Origin: Apoda limacodes
Lineage: Eukaryota > Arthropoda > Insecta > Lepidoptera > Limacodidae
Reading direction: 5' to 3'
DNA: 64,000 nucleotides
Assembly: GCA_946406115.1 (NCBI GenBank)
Contig: OX291543.1
Coordinates: forward strand, 32,638,815-32,702,814
Each line of letters starts with the position of its first letter. Positions within the stretch are counted from its first letter, which is position 1. Below the pieces are notes generated by a model, which did no database searches, was not told the origin of the DNA, and saw nothing but the letters and a program-made list of their open reading frames with translations. Below, one piece after another: positions 45,601-56,414 of the stretch. The position numbers and the translations under genes were made by a program.

Positions 45601-48600
45601 CAGATATACTAAGAAAATTCTATCTTTATTGCTGCTAACTTTGTTAGCTTTGGAATTTTGATATCTGACTGCTGGGGAACTTACGCAGATCATTATAAAT
45701 TTGAAAAACGGGCTAACCATGATTTGATTTCTTATTTTTTTGAAATGATAATGAAAGTAACTGTGAAAGTTTAAAAAGTTATGTATGCAGATCATAGCTA
45801 TCTATTGTAAAGCCGCAATCCACTGATACGTAGGATGTATACGTATAGGCTGCACGCATAAGCTGCCGAAGTTCATTTGTATTATTATCATCAAGCCAGG
45901 CTTCCGTGTGCATGTGAGCATGGCCATGGGTCTCAGTAGAAGTTTCCGCCTATATTTTCATACAAAGCAAAGTAAAACGCGTGTATAGTACAGCAGTGGA
46001 TCCGTGGTTTAAGGGTTTTCAATAGAAGCTGCATATAAAAAGGTTGCATCTTTTGGGTTGTATGTTTTTATTACCTGGTGGTCCATGTAACAAAACTCCC
46101 TTAGGTGGCTGCGTCAGTCTGCTGTCAGCAAACAGCTCCCTCTTCTGTATTGGCAAAATAACAGTCTCACGCAGCTCTTGGATTAAATTATCAAGACCTG
46201 CTATATCTTTCCAACTGACCTGAAATTAAGTTTTAATATTCATATACAACATTATTAGTCAGACAACAAATCCTATCCTTAGAGAACCTGTCCCTTAGAG
46301 GCATAGAATAGTAACCTTGTTTCTGTAATATTAAAACGGAAAACTAAGCTAATTGCTATGATATAAAGTATTAAGGTAATAGACCGGGCACAAAATGACA
46401 CAAAATATTGGGTGATTTGTACCAGTATGTGCAGTTCTTCAGGGGTAATGACGAAAAGAAAAATGCTGGTCATAGCGCTGGTACCGGCCGGCCCAATCGC
46501 GTGGGCGTTAGTCGAAAGTGTCGGATAAGTAACTAGTGTCGAACGATTTGTTCCACAAAAATCCTTGTATTTTCCGATAGACCACAAAAAAAAGAAGGCG
46601 GTATCGTAATGCCATACTGCTCCGGTGTGACTTACAGCCCGCCATACCGACGTGAACACATTAATTTGAAAAAAAAAACAATTCAACCATTTGTACAAAG
46701 CTAATTTTTGCACTGCTAATCATGGTCGAGTAGCCACGATTCATGAATTGATGATTCATTCACGAACATCACCAAGCTATACTTTTCGGACGGTTCCAAA
46801 TGGCCGCCGTACCGCCGCAAGTAAATTTTTTTTTTGCAAAACGTTTCGTCATGCCCACCGCTCCCTGTTTTGTAGGTTTTTGGGGCGCGAGTCAAAGGAT
46901 CCGCAATATGAACGCGTTTTTTTTTTTTCTGAACTGACTATGCAGTTGGCTATTGCAGCGATTTGCTTCACCGGGCTTCTTTGGGGCGAGTCTCTGAAGG
47001 TGCCTCAGCCCGTATAGCGCCCAACGCTCAAGGGCTCCCCGCAGGGGAGTCTCGGCTTGGGCTGTCGCTCTCGGAGTCGTCCCTTCGTCCGGCGTGAGTC
47101 TCGAACCCGAAGGTGAGTCACCGCCAGGAGGGGAGTTCCCCGTTACGCGGATGCGGTTGCAATTGCGATTGAGTGGGGGGCGAGACGCGCCCCGGCACTC
47201 TTTGATACCTCGTGTATCCTTGCGGGCGCCGAGGACCCCGGGGACGTCGGTGTCGTGTTAGTGGGGAGGCTCTATTAGGGGAGGTCAATGAAAATAATCT
47301 CGCTACCAGGATAGCGAGATCGTCATCTGGGGCCGTTAGTACGCGCTGAGGCCGCCTAACTATAGTTTTACGACCATGGTCGGTCGGGGGGAGAGCGCGA
47401 GTGGCCCGGTCCCACTATCAAAAGTGATGCAGTCCGAATCGAACGCTCTTTGCGGAAGCACGTCACGCGTCATTTTTGTAACAAACTTTTTAAATCATAC
47501 CGCCGCCGCTGCTGCGAATAGATGTCATCCACCATCTCCGTTGGCGAGGATGACGACGACGTATATTTCTTTTTATTACATTTATGTAATTAGCTACACT
47601 AAATATGTATAGCGTGCATAGTTTCAACGTCTATTGTTTTGCAAACCCAAACAACATAGTACAGATCGTCGCGATTAATAGCGCGAGTAGAGCAGTGTGT
47701 GGCCAAAGAGCGCGGACGTGCGAGGAGCAGAGCGATGAGCAGCGCGAGGAGCATAGTGTGGCCGCGCGGTTACACGTAGTCAGTGGTGTGTGTGTGTGAA
47801 TAGATCAAACATTCAAAATTATTTAGACCAAGTGAGGGTCCTACAAATTACTCCGCATCCATAAGACGGCGCTAGCTGACAACAGTCCTCCCGTAACCAC
47901 GAACGAAACGTCGGGAAACAAAAAAGGTATTCATAACTAATATAACATTTACGCGATTTCGACTCGTTAGCTCTCCTCCCGACACTAGAACCGTGACGGA
48001 CTGGGATAAATATGGGCAATTGCTCGAAAATCCCAGCTCGCCACATCTAGATCGCGTTCCCAACGTAATCTCTTCCGCGACCGACCTAAACGTAGCTATC
48101 GACTCTCTCACTAGCCACCTGACCGCCACCGTTGGCGAGTGCTCACGACAGGTGCCGGTTGGTGATTATCACCACCTAATACTGCCTCAGCACATCAGGT
48201 CGCTAATGACTGAGCGTAACGCGGCCCGCCGCGCACGCGATCGCGCTCCCACTACCGAAAATAAAGCTCGCTTCAACTACTTACACCGCCGTGTAAGAAC
48301 CGCTGTAGCTGAGCTTCGCGCCCAACGTTTCGGTGATCTTATGGAGAACATTTCTCCTTCTCACCAAGCTTATTGGCACTTAGCCAAGGAACTTAGGAAA
48401 TTTTTAAACTGTACAATTTCCAGTTGCCAGATCGTCTCGTGCTCATCATACGAGACTATTTGTCGAATCGTAGCTTTCGCTACAAAGTTGAAAGCACTCT
48501 CTCTTCCCCCCGTCCCATAGAAGCAGGAGTCCCGCAAGGGTGCTCGCCCCCATCTTGTACCTTCTGTACACTAACGATATCCCTAAAACGATAGGTACCA

Positions 48601-51600
48601 ATCTAGCCCTCTTTGCGGACGATACCGCTCTCTATACCACCGATAGGCAAGTGAGTCGAATCACTGAGAGACTCCAATCCGCTATCACCGCCCTAGGTTT
48701 CGGAAGTGGAGAATCGAGGTGAATCCCGACAAAAGCTCTGCCGTCCTCTTTACCTTAGGCCGCCCTCCGCGGCCAACTCCCCTTTCCCTCTTCGGTCGTG
48801 CCATTCCCTGGCAAAATAAGACCAAATATATCGGGTTGACCATGGATAGTCGTTTGAACTTCCAAGCTCACACCAAAATAGTCAGAGACCGAGCCGCTTT
48901 TGTCCTCGGTCGGCTCTATCCCATGATAGGCAAGTATAGTAAGATGTCGCTTAGAAATAAGCTAAATCTTTACACAACTTGTATCCGCCCCATACTAGCT
49001 TATGCTAGCGTAGTCTTTGCGCTGTCCAAGCGCAATCTCCACAAACTCCAGACCCTCCAAAACCGCTTTTTCAGAGCGGCCTCTGGAGCCTCTTGGTACG
49101 TTCGCAATGCGGACCTACACAGAGACTTCGAACTTCCCACGATTCCCCAATACTTTAAAGACTTGGCAGTCCGCTTTTTCGAGCGTACGCAAAATCACCC
49201 GAATCGATTGATTGTGCAATCCACAACGTATCGTCCCCCCGATCGACCCGGTCACGGTCGTAAAACTATAGTTAGGCGGCCTCGGCACGTACTAGCGTCC
49301 CCAGATGACGATCTCGCTGTCCGGATAGCGAGATTGGTCTCTACGACCTCCCCGAATAGGGCCTCCCTCCAAACACGACGCCGACGTCCCCGGGTTCGTC
49401 GACGCCCACAAGGATACACTAGGTATCAAAGAGTGCCGGGGCGCTTCTCGCCCCCACTCAATCGCAACCGTACCAGCGTAACGGGGAACTCCCCTCCTGG
49501 CGGTGACTCACCTTCGGGTTCGAGACTCACGCCGGTCGAAGGGACGCCCCCGAGAGCGACAACCCAAGCCGAGGCTAAGGCTCCTTCAGAGTCTCGCCCC
49601 AAAAGTCCGGTGAAGCAGTAATGGCTGCAACAGCCAACTGCATAGTCAGCTCAGAAAGAAGAAAAAAAAAAAAAAAAAAAAAAAGACTCGTTATCAAGTC
49701 AAGTCCCGAAAGTTTAAAATCCTCAATTGTTTATTTTGGTATCGTCAGTTATTACATGTACACTTAGTTGCTATCAATCTCTTTTATACTATACGAAAAA
49801 CAACGTGAAACTGAAGCCTTGATGCCTCAAGTGGAGTTGTAAGTTATCTTGTTATAGCCATGACTGGCATCAGGTCAGTCCTAATTTTGGACCATCCAGC
49901 TCTAGCAAAGTAACTTATTTAAGTCCAAGAGGGTAGATTATAATCAGTGTAGTAAAAAATTGTCACAATATCCCTAACTACAGGAAAGACAACATAATAC
50001 TATATATTGTGGTTAAAGGTTCTCAAAAAAAAAAAAAAACTATCTTGGTTTATTAAAAATCCTACACGACCCAAGACATCCCAGAAATGGAACTAGGATT
50101 TTATCATTCCAGTTAAGACTTTCTATACGTCAATTTACCACTTTTGCAAACTCTAAATTAAGATCTTACCACAGGAGACGACACTCTTTATAATAAAGAC
50201 ATGTATATGTTGTTACCTACATTAATCTCTTCTGGAACAACCAGCTGCGATGCAATTATCATCTCATGGTCTGACAACTTATCTAACCCAACTGCATGTT
50301 TAGTACTTAGTCCCGCTCTGTAACAAACACATTACATATGCAAATAGTAACATTACCTTATGTCAACAATATTTATATGTATAATCTCAGTTTTAACATT
50401 AGCCACTCCTGTAAAAGTGCACCGTCATCAATTACTTTAAAATAACAAGCTGAAGTGGTAATAAATGTTTAGGCATAGACATGCCCGTAACTATTATGGT
50501 TACATTATGAACAAAGCTGTTGATTGGTATTTGTATGTTTGTTTAATTTATTGCTTTATTATTAGAAAAATGTACTTGAAAATTATTATTAACTTCAAGT
50601 GAAGTTAGCTGACCACCTATGCAAAATGTACCATACAAAGCTAATACGGACCTGTAATGTGGATGAAAATTTGACGTTTTTTATCACTTATATTAAAAAA
50701 AATTTAATACAAAAAGCACATGGTTCCTTTAACTTTGAGTGAAGTTAGACCACCGATGCAAAACGTAACATGTGAGGCTGATACGGACCTACAATATGGC
50801 TGCGAATTTGCCAATTTTATCCATAATAATAAAATTTTCACGTTGAGCTATTTTTTAAAAGAACCCATAGTTGGCTAAAGAAGTTAGCCTTTAGCTTCAA
50901 AGGTACCTCCGGAATACCTATAATCAACTTCCTGTAGCTTACCATGGCAAGTATCACTCGCCATTAACCAAATTTAGCACGGGCGGAGCCGCGGGCAAAA
51001 GCTATATCTGATAACTGAAAGTCACGGCTTAACAAATTTCATTTGCTGTGACAGTATCATTAATTGTCATATAGACAGAGACCTTGTACTTCCAACTACC
51101 TACGAGTACCTTCAGCACATTTTGCTTTATTCACTCATCAATTAAAAAATTACCATTTACTAATATGCCACTTAATGTTTTCCTGTCTACCGGATCTAAT
51201 TATATCTGCAGTAAAAAATTACAAAATTGGAGCCAGTATGCTGCATGCTGCAGTGGTACCATCTGATTTAATTTGGTATAGATTTGACATTTCATCATTT
51301 GGGCCAGGCCATACTTGACAGTTGAGTGATGAGCACGGACCGGCCTCCTACCAGGTTTCACAGACGACTAGGTTAGAGCTGCAAGAAGCCAATGGACGCG
51401 GGCGGTTTAGGACCGGCCGTTGTGGAGACATATAACGACGACTTGACAGTTTGCCTGCTGCTATCACCATTATTCATTTTTGAGCGTTGGGCCAGTAACA
51501 CTATACCGTAATAAAATAATGTTTAAAGTATTTGGCAACAAGTGTTATATAGTATCTAGTTCATTTCACTTGGGACTACTATGAGGCTGGCCATGGCGAG

Positions 51601-54397
51601 GGTGATCCTGATGGGGGTTATGGGTGCTACCTGCAAGAGGACTACAGATAGGGTAGTTGCATTTAACACAGATATTTCATTGTAGGACGACAAATTCAAG
51701 GCACTTTAGAAAAAAAATCCTAAACATCAAAGTTTTAAAAATTGATGATGGAAACACCTTAGACAAAGATGATGAACTCAAATCACCTCAAAATATAATT
51801 AGATCTTTTCCTGGTACACTAATGGTAAAGTAATGAAAAGCTGCAAAAAAAAATTGCCTTGACTTCAAAATGAGAGGACAGCAAATTTTTATGCTCTAAA
51901 TGAAAGCTTTGATGTTTAAGAAGTTTTAAAAAAAATGTAGTGCTTTTTAATTTTTAGACTGATTTTCGTTTAAGCTAGAAGCCAAGCAACTTATTACTTT
52001 TTGTTTTTATGGTAAGAGGGTAAAATTGTTTTAATGGTGATTTTAAGTTTTTTTTACTAGTAAATTTTTAGTAAACTGGCCAAAGAGGCTTAAGCTACTT
52101 CAAATTTTTGTTTAAATGGTAAGAGATTTATGTCACATTTAAACTTAAATATATGCTATGATTTAATTACTCAACAATTTCTGTTTTACAAAAGGCAAAG
52201 CTGTTCCAGAATGACAAGTATTAATATTATTAATTTAGATATACTGGCCATATTTAACTAAAATCAAAAATCTTCCTTTTAAATACAAAAAAAAACACCA
52301 ATGCTAATAAAAAACACTGATCACACAGGAAAATAGTTACTTCAAACTATTATTATTTTAGCAACAATTTGAGTTTGTCATCACTTTTAATTGATAAGCA
52401 GAGATTTTTTATGAGTGCATATCACATAATAACTATTGTACAATAAACTATGTAATTCATTTTTGTTAAAACATAGCTTCTATTTTTTTAACGCATTTAA
52501 GGCAATTTATTTAAGTGAAACACAATTTTATCTTGTCATAATAATATGATTTTTTGCTATAACTGAGTAAATTTTAAGGAACCAAAACCAATATATTTAG
52601 CTATTTGCTGTATCGCCAAAATACTTGCACTGAGACATGCACATAACTACTGGCAAACTCAACCAGGGGGCTGAGCTGTCTTACCTTCATAAAACATAGC
52701 TCCTACAAGCATCACATTAATAATTTTCATAAGCGATGCAATCATGTTGTTTTTATACAACATATATAAGATTTTTCACATAATAAATTTTGCCAATGGC
52801 ATAATCGAAATTTCTAAGCAAGACTTGTTAATGCCAACTGTTTCAATGTTTTTTTAAAAATCTCTGATCATCGGAGTTCTGAGGTGTGGATAGAGGTAAG
52901 CACTTAAGGCAAAGTGACAGAAAGCGCACAATATTAGTTTTCAGTATATAAGATTGACCTTAAAAATAATGCTGTATAAAAAGCAATACTTTGCTATAGT
53001 GATTATTCAATTTGCTGAGCGTGTTTTCTAAAATTTTAAGAGATATGTTAAGCAAGTTTTAAGATCCTTAATAGAAATCATGTTGCAAAAATAGTTATTT
53101 TGTTATATGTGTAAGTTTTACATTTGTCCTCTGGTTTATTTGTCTTGTTTATTTGATGTGCATTAGTACATTTAAAATAAAAATAATATATTCATACATT
53201 GGACAACTTTTTTGTAGCACATTAGAGAAAAAAATATAATCTAATATTGATGCATATTTTTGGATTATTTTAAAGACTAGTTTTGTTAGAGATTTGGTTT
53301 TATTGCAAAAAAATAAGATTTTTTTTTATTTAGCAGCCCTTGTGTCTCTTCCCTGAATATCTTGTATCTCCTCAGTATTGAGTATCCCCCTGGCCTCTTA
53401 TAAAACAGAGAAAAAAATATTTAGTAACTTGTGACATGCTCAAATGTCCTTTTTATTGCTTACTTTTATTTATAACAAATTAAATGAAATATCTATTTAG
53501 AGGGAGTTAAAGAAGTGGTTTTGGGATGCCCGATGTAGAGTTATTTTCCAACTGTCAAGTTGAATTCTTTACACTGCCATAGAAAAGGTTGAAAATCACT
53601 TGTGTCAGTGTGAAAATTAACTGTCAAACGCTCATTCCAGAACAGGTTAATTTTTCAACTCTACCGGGTGATAATTCCTTGGCGTGATTTGAAACATAGC
53701 CTTATTATGCCACCTTGCAGATATGCACCAGGTAGCTGTTCTTATTAATTAAAAAAACAATGAGATCAATTTTTTTTGTCATGCAGCCTCAAGTGCATAC
53801 CTCTTAACTTAGAATAACCCAAATAGGGTTTCTTTGTTTTTTAAACTTGTAACACAATCTAATCTGGTTTCAGTAACAATTACTTTTTTTACTTAACCTC
53901 AAAACCAGAAAACATTAAAATCCCATAATTACCCCAGAAACTTTTATTAGGTAGACTATAATGTACTTTGGCTTGACTTAACCTCAAACCAAAAAAAGGC
54001 AAGTTTTGCACTTCCCCTCGTTTAATGGGGGTGTTACCTTGACGGACTATAATACGGGACGCAACTCTCTGGTACTGAGTTCCACACTCTGAAACAAAAT
54101 GGACCCTACCCCAGCACAACAAATACAAAAAAATCTAAGAACTTGGTCTCTTGAACATAAGAATGAAATTCCAGCTGACTGTTGTGTTATAGGAAATGAG
54201 GGGTATACCTCGATCGATACTTACTTGCGTAACTGTTCCCTAGCTCTTTCCTCGGCCTTTTTCCGACTTTTGGACGTTGGGTCTATCTGGTTTACGAGCC
54301 ATTTAATAGAGAAATATGTTACAGCGGAGACAAATGCCACACGAATTGCCATTTGGAACACATCGTTTCGAGTAAATGCTGAACCCTCCACCATCAT
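39197..54397 (-). CDS. ATAD1: ATAD1/Msp1 AAA+ ATPase, outer mitochondrial membrane extractase
   Basis: ATP-driven hexameric translocase that pulls mistargeted tail-anchored proteins out of the outer mitochondrial (and peroxisomal) membrane; Drosophila orthologue nmd. Eight exons join in frame to 382 aa: 54397-54225, 50317-50221, 46219-46075, 45207-45040, 44313-44185, 43884-43745, 42114-41983, 39361-39197, all with GT-AG borders and complementary phases. N-terminal membrane helix about residues 14-34 ([20 protein letters not shown]), basic linker, then the AAA domain: Walker A GPPGCGKT 136-143, Walker B CIVFIDE with D195-E196, sensor-1 N241 in GATNRP, arginine fingers in AIQRRM (252-253), GFSGSD at 296-301. 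The C-terminal helix ends NLRIDLD. It is a little longer than vertebrate ATAD1 through a Gly/Ser/acidic insert near residues 329-340. Walker B continues DEIES rather than the common DEIDS. Introns hold several transposons. Confidence 0.95.
39625..39795. repeat. Short interspersed element, copy 2 of 2
   Basis: Same family and orientation as 36705-36875, sharing GCGCCGCTTGAATTATAAGC, ATTAAACGGAACG, TAGCAACGCCGCTTATAAG and TTACATTTTAGAGCTGTCAC. Lies in ATAD1 intron 7. A further partial match (TTAACGCCGCTTAACTTTAT) is at about 41698. Confidence 0.75.
40665..41040 (-). pseudogene. Tc1-like transposase relic
   Basis: One minus-strand frame, broken by two stops, reads [20 protein letters not shown] (second helix-turn-helix), [15 protein letters not shown], then [20 protein letters not shown] and [10 protein letters not shown]. 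This is the DNA-binding to early catalytic part of Tc1-like DDE transposases. The catalytic triad is not complete. Located in ATAD1 intron 7. Confidence 0.7.
41983..42114 (-). CDS. ATAD1: ATAD1 exon 7
   Basis: Forty-four codons, [20 protein letters not shown] through DEMLREQNQ, phase 0 at both ends; covers the small alpha-helical subdomain. Confidence 0.95.
42215..42690 (+). mobile_element. 5'-truncated young LINE copy with target-site duplication
   Basis: The 3' 440 bp of the CR1/Jockey-group LINE plus an A-run of about 26, inserted in ATAD1 intron 6 on the opposite strand to the gene. The open 105-codon frame 42290-42607 differs from the intact element's C-terminus by a single residue ([10 protein letters not shown] versus YSMEFFKKEV). 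ATAACTG flanks both sides (42215-42221 and 42684-42690), a 7-bp target-site duplication. Confidence 0.9.
42691..42830 (+). pseudogene. RTE-like LINE C-terminal remnant
   Basis: Directly beyond the young LINE: GATGGACTCCTACCAGGTGG and CGCAAGAAGCCACTGGTCGC correspond to the 'GRPPTRW...DD...VRAARSQW' end of RTE-like ORFs. A similar fragment is at 51330-51440. Confidence 0.45.
42831..43744. other. Rest of ATAD1 intron 6
   Basis: AT-rich. 43577-43622 (AGAGGTAGGGCAC ... CTCGCTCGAATAAACCGCCC) resembles one 5' UTR monomer of the intact LINE at 32 kb. Nothing else recognised. Confidence 0.45.
43745..43884 (-). CDS. ATAD1: ATAD1 exon 6
   Basis: Sensor 1 and arginine fingers: [20 protein letters not shown], then [18 protein letters not shown]. 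Noticeably GC-rich compared with its introns. Confidence 0.95.
44075..44150 (+). repeat. RTE-like LINE 3' UTR remnant in ATAD1 intron 5
   Basis: CTCACTAGGGCAGCGTGGTG then GACTATAGCCTAAGCCTCC and GGAGAGGCCTGTGCC, a phrase common at the 3' end of lepidopteran RTE-type elements. It ends about 35 bp from the exon 5 splice donor. Confidence 0.5.
44185..44313 (-). CDS. ATAD1: ATAD1 exon 5
   Basis: Walker B acid DE, then [20 protein letters not shown] and [10 protein letters not shown]. Ends one base into the Gly of GATNRP. Confidence 0.95.
45040..45207 (-). CDS. ATAD1: ATAD1 exon 4
   Basis: Completes Walker A ([15 protein letters not shown]), pore-loop region [20 protein letters not shown], and Walker B strand CIVFI, splitting the catalytic Asp codon with exon 5. 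Confidence 0.95.
46075..46219 (-). CDS. ATAD1: ATAD1 exon 3
   Basis: [20 protein letters not shown] through GVLLHGPP, the start of the AAA domain. The exon breaks inside Walker A after the first base of Gly139. Confidence 0.95.
46917..47395 (-). pseudogene. Jockey-like LINE 3' end (minus copy)
   Basis: A T-run near 46917-46930 marks the poly-A end, followed by CTGAACTGACTATGCAGTTG and an inverse match to the proline/arginine-rich C-terminal coding region of the copy at 47.9-49.7 kb. It ends upstream near ACGACCATGG (47378) with weaker similarity to about 47395. Same strand as the host gene ATAD1, intron 2. Confidence 0.8.
47396..47939. other. GC-rich spacer between two Jockey-like LINE copies
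   Basis: Contains a purine-rich GCGAGGAGCAGAGCGATGAG tract near 47720-47750 and a GTGTGTGTGTG run near 47786. It might be LINE 5' UTR or another element; no ORF is convincing. Confidence 0.35.
47940..49685 (+). pseudogene. Jockey-like LINE ORF2, internally deleted (plus copy)
   Basis: Starts within the endonuclease-RT linker ([20 protein letters not shown]), continues to [13 protein letters not shown], then loses most of the RT fingers. It resumes at [33 protein letters not shown] and catalytic FADD near 48620. A frame change near 48715 leads into a 300-codon open stretch: thumb [20 protein letters not shown] and [20 protein letters not shown], then a basic, proline-rich C-terminus ending RPKSPVKQ and TAA. 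A-run at 49661-49684. No RNase H domain. Lies in ATAD1 intron 2 on the opposite strand. Confidence 0.85.
49686..50220. other. ATAD1 intron 2, remainder
   Basis: AT-rich; no repeat family recognised. Confidence 0.4.
50221..50317 (-). CDS. ATAD1: ATAD1 exon 2
   Basis: Its first base A completes Lys58. Encodes [20 protein letters not shown] then [12 protein letters not shown], the N-domain to AAA-domain bridge. Acceptor TTTGTTACAG, donor AAT|GTAGGT. Confidence 0.92.
50318..54224. other. ATAD1 intron 1
   Basis: A 3.9-kb AT-rich intron. 50974-51003 carries the repeat terminus GCGGAGCCGCGGGCAAAAGC. 51330-51440 is an RTE-like LINE C-terminal remnant (GGCCTCCTACCAGG ... CAAGAAGCCAATGGACGCGG). 51835-53300 is strongly AT-rich with no structure. 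No internal exon is needed, because exons 1 and 2 join in frame. Confidence 0.5.
54225..54397 (-). CDS. ATAD1: ATAD1 exon 1 (membrane anchor)
   Basis: Starts at the first of two adjacent ATGs (MMVEG). Encodes the transmembrane helix and the conserved [20 protein letters not shown] linker. Ends after two bases of Lys58 at donor AA|GTAAGT. Confidence 0.93.
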
Positions 54398-54621
54398 GCC
54401 GTATGACCACTCTTAAAGTTTATGCTGATTTCCCACAAAGTTTTAGTAATCTAGCTCACGCTTTTTAGTAAAAGTAGAATTATAAAATAATTTTAAATTG
54501 CAAAATCTTTCTGATCATTTTATAATTATTTTTTTTTTCATTCTATTTAGGTTTTGGCTATGAACCATCAACCTTCACATAAATAAGTAACAACATATAC
54601 AGTAAAAATTTATTTGATTGG

Positions 54622-54666
54622 TTTTGTAAAGTAATATTAAAGAACATTTAATATTACTTTACAAAA
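54622..54666. repeat. Perfect 20-bp-arm palindrome in ATAD1 5' flank
   Basis: TTTTGTAAAGTAATATTAAA (54622-54641), loop GAACA, and its exact reverse complement at 54647-54666. About 225 bp upstream of the ATAD1 start codon. It could be a regulatory cruciform, a transposon end, or part of the 5' UTR. Confidence 0.95.
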
Positions 54667-54980
54667 ACAAACAAAATTGAAAACAAAGGAAAACAGAACA
54701 TAAAATTCAACTTACATAACAAAAAAAACTTTACAATATATAACATAAAAAAAATGATAAAAGAAATGAAAAAAAAAGGATTTAAACCTTGATTTTTAAT
54801 TATATAGACTAAACTGACAGCTGCAATCGATCTTTTTTTTTTAAAAAGTTGCAAGCGTGGCGCATAGTGTTGTATTACGGATTCAACGAATCACTCGTTT
54901 TGACCACCCCAAGCTAGAGTGCACAGCGGCAAAGGTTATTAAAAATATTTCATTTATTAAACTATGGTATGTGTGTTTGT

Positions 54981-55064
54981 GTGTGTGTCGAGAGCATGGA
55001 AGTGTGTGTCGAAGGCATGGTAGTGTGTGTCGAACGTATGGTAGTGTGTGTCAAACGCATGGTA
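54981..55064 (+). repeat. Tandem repeat, four 21-bp units
   Basis: Four copies of a unit near GTGTGTGTCGAAGGCATGGT plus A, each with one to three changes. The unit length is a multiple of three, so the frame through it stays open and looks like a repeated HGSVCRT peptide, but no promoter, start context or homology supports a gene. Confidence 0.9.
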
Positions 55065-55445
55065 GTATTTTTTCATGAATTTAATTTATTTGAAATGCAT
55101 ATTATACAAAAATAGTAGCTTTTTGGACTCTTCTCCATATAAACTTTAACTGTGCCTTGTATAACTACTCCTACGTCCACGTAATTTTTGTAAAAAGTGG
55201 TACAAAGTTTTTGCTCCACGTATTAATATAACGGTTAAAGCTACGCCTGCGACGATCTTAACATATAAGCTTTTCTTGTTATAATTAAGAAATTAAAAAT
55301 TAAATAAATGATATGTGTACGTATGGTCGGTTTCTATAATAAGCAATGGCTCTCAAATTTAGCAATCCTGTAACACTGAGAGCAATATAGTATATTAATT
55401 TTTTAACAGTAAGAGAGCAAGAAAGCGAATGCAATTGCAAAAGCT

Positions 55446-55740
55446 AAAAAATCGGCCAAGTGCGAGTCGGACTCGCGCACGAAGGGATCCGTACCATTAT
55501 CTACAAAAATGAGCAAAAAAATCACGTATGTTGTATGGGAGCCCCATTAAATATATTTTTTTCTGTTTTTTAGTATTAATTGTTATAGCGGCAACAGAAA
55601 TACATCTTTTGTGAAAATTTCAACTGTCTAACTATAACGGTTCATGGGATATAGCATGGTGACAGACGGACGGACGGACGAACGGACAGCGAAGCTTTAG
55701 TAATAGGGTTCCTAATTACCTTTCAGATACGGAACCCTAA
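55446..55740 (+). repeat. Lepidopteran interspersed repeat of unknown class
   Basis: Begins AAAAATCGGCCAAGTGCGAG, contains TGTTGTATGGGAGCCCCATT and ACGGACGGACGGACGAACGG, and ends TACGGAACCCTAAAAA. Less duplicated than the relative at 11025-11466, so it better shows the unit length of about 295 bp. Confidence 0.75.
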
Positions 55741-55934
55741 AAATGACACCCCTAAATACTATAAAATGTAATTTGACATAAATGAGCAAAAATTTAATGA
55801 GAGCGCTAGTTTTTTACGACTGTAATTTTTTACCGTGAAATACTTGTATGTGGCAAAAATATTGTATGATTCCTATTTTATTAACTTTTTTTCTTTTTCT
55901 TAAAATGTGTGTGTTTTATTGCCAGTGTAAAGAA

Positions 55935-56215
55935 TTACTATTTTATGGAATTATGCCGAAATTAGAAAAAGGATTCCGTTTTAATGTTAGATAATGCTCC
56001 TTACCACTCCCGTAAGGTAGAAAAAACTCCCAATACGGCGTGGCGTGAACCCTAAATTCAAGAGTGGCTGAACTCAAGGAATTTAAACTTCGAAGACACA
56101 ATGATTCAAGATATTGAAAATCGTTAAAAAAGAAAAGGCTAAGTATCAAAAGAATGTAGTTGATGACCTTGCTGCCGAGTACAGTGTCATCTTAAGACTG
56201 CCACCTTGACACTGT
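55935..56215 (+). pseudogene. Tc1/IS630-type DDE transposase relic
   Basis: Plus-strand VLMLDNAPYHSRKVEKTPNT, then a stop, IQEWLNSRNLNFEDTMI, and after frame changes KAKYQKNVVDDLAAEYSVIL with RLPP. The LDNAPYHS block is the second catalytic Asp region, and the RLPPY block is the start of the third. Short, frameshifted and without ends. Confidence 0.7.
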
Positions 56216-56414
56216 TAATTAAATCTAATAGAACTAGTATGGGCACAGACTTTTCCGACTACGACTTTCGGAAATAGTTAGCTTAGCATGTTACTTATTG
56301 CATGGGTATGGGCATGAATAAATAAAAAAACCCGACTGCAAAACATTAATAACTAAAAAGAAATAAACAGGTGCACCTAAAACATACCAAATATTCGAGA
56401 TCAATACATCAAAA

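Noticed and set aside
51575..51640. Possible extra ATAD1 exon on the minus strand in intron 1
   Set aside because: Exons 1 and 2 already join in frame (AA plus A gives Lys58); translation of this stretch is unlike the family.
54099..54416. 105-codon plus-strand open frame
   Set aside because: It overlaps ATAD1 exon 1 on the opposite strand. The minus strand encodes the conserved membrane anchor with a proper donor.
54857..55078. 73-aa repeat protein with HGSVCRT-like units
   Set aside because: A 21-bp tandem repeat keeps any frame open; no start context, splice sites or homology.
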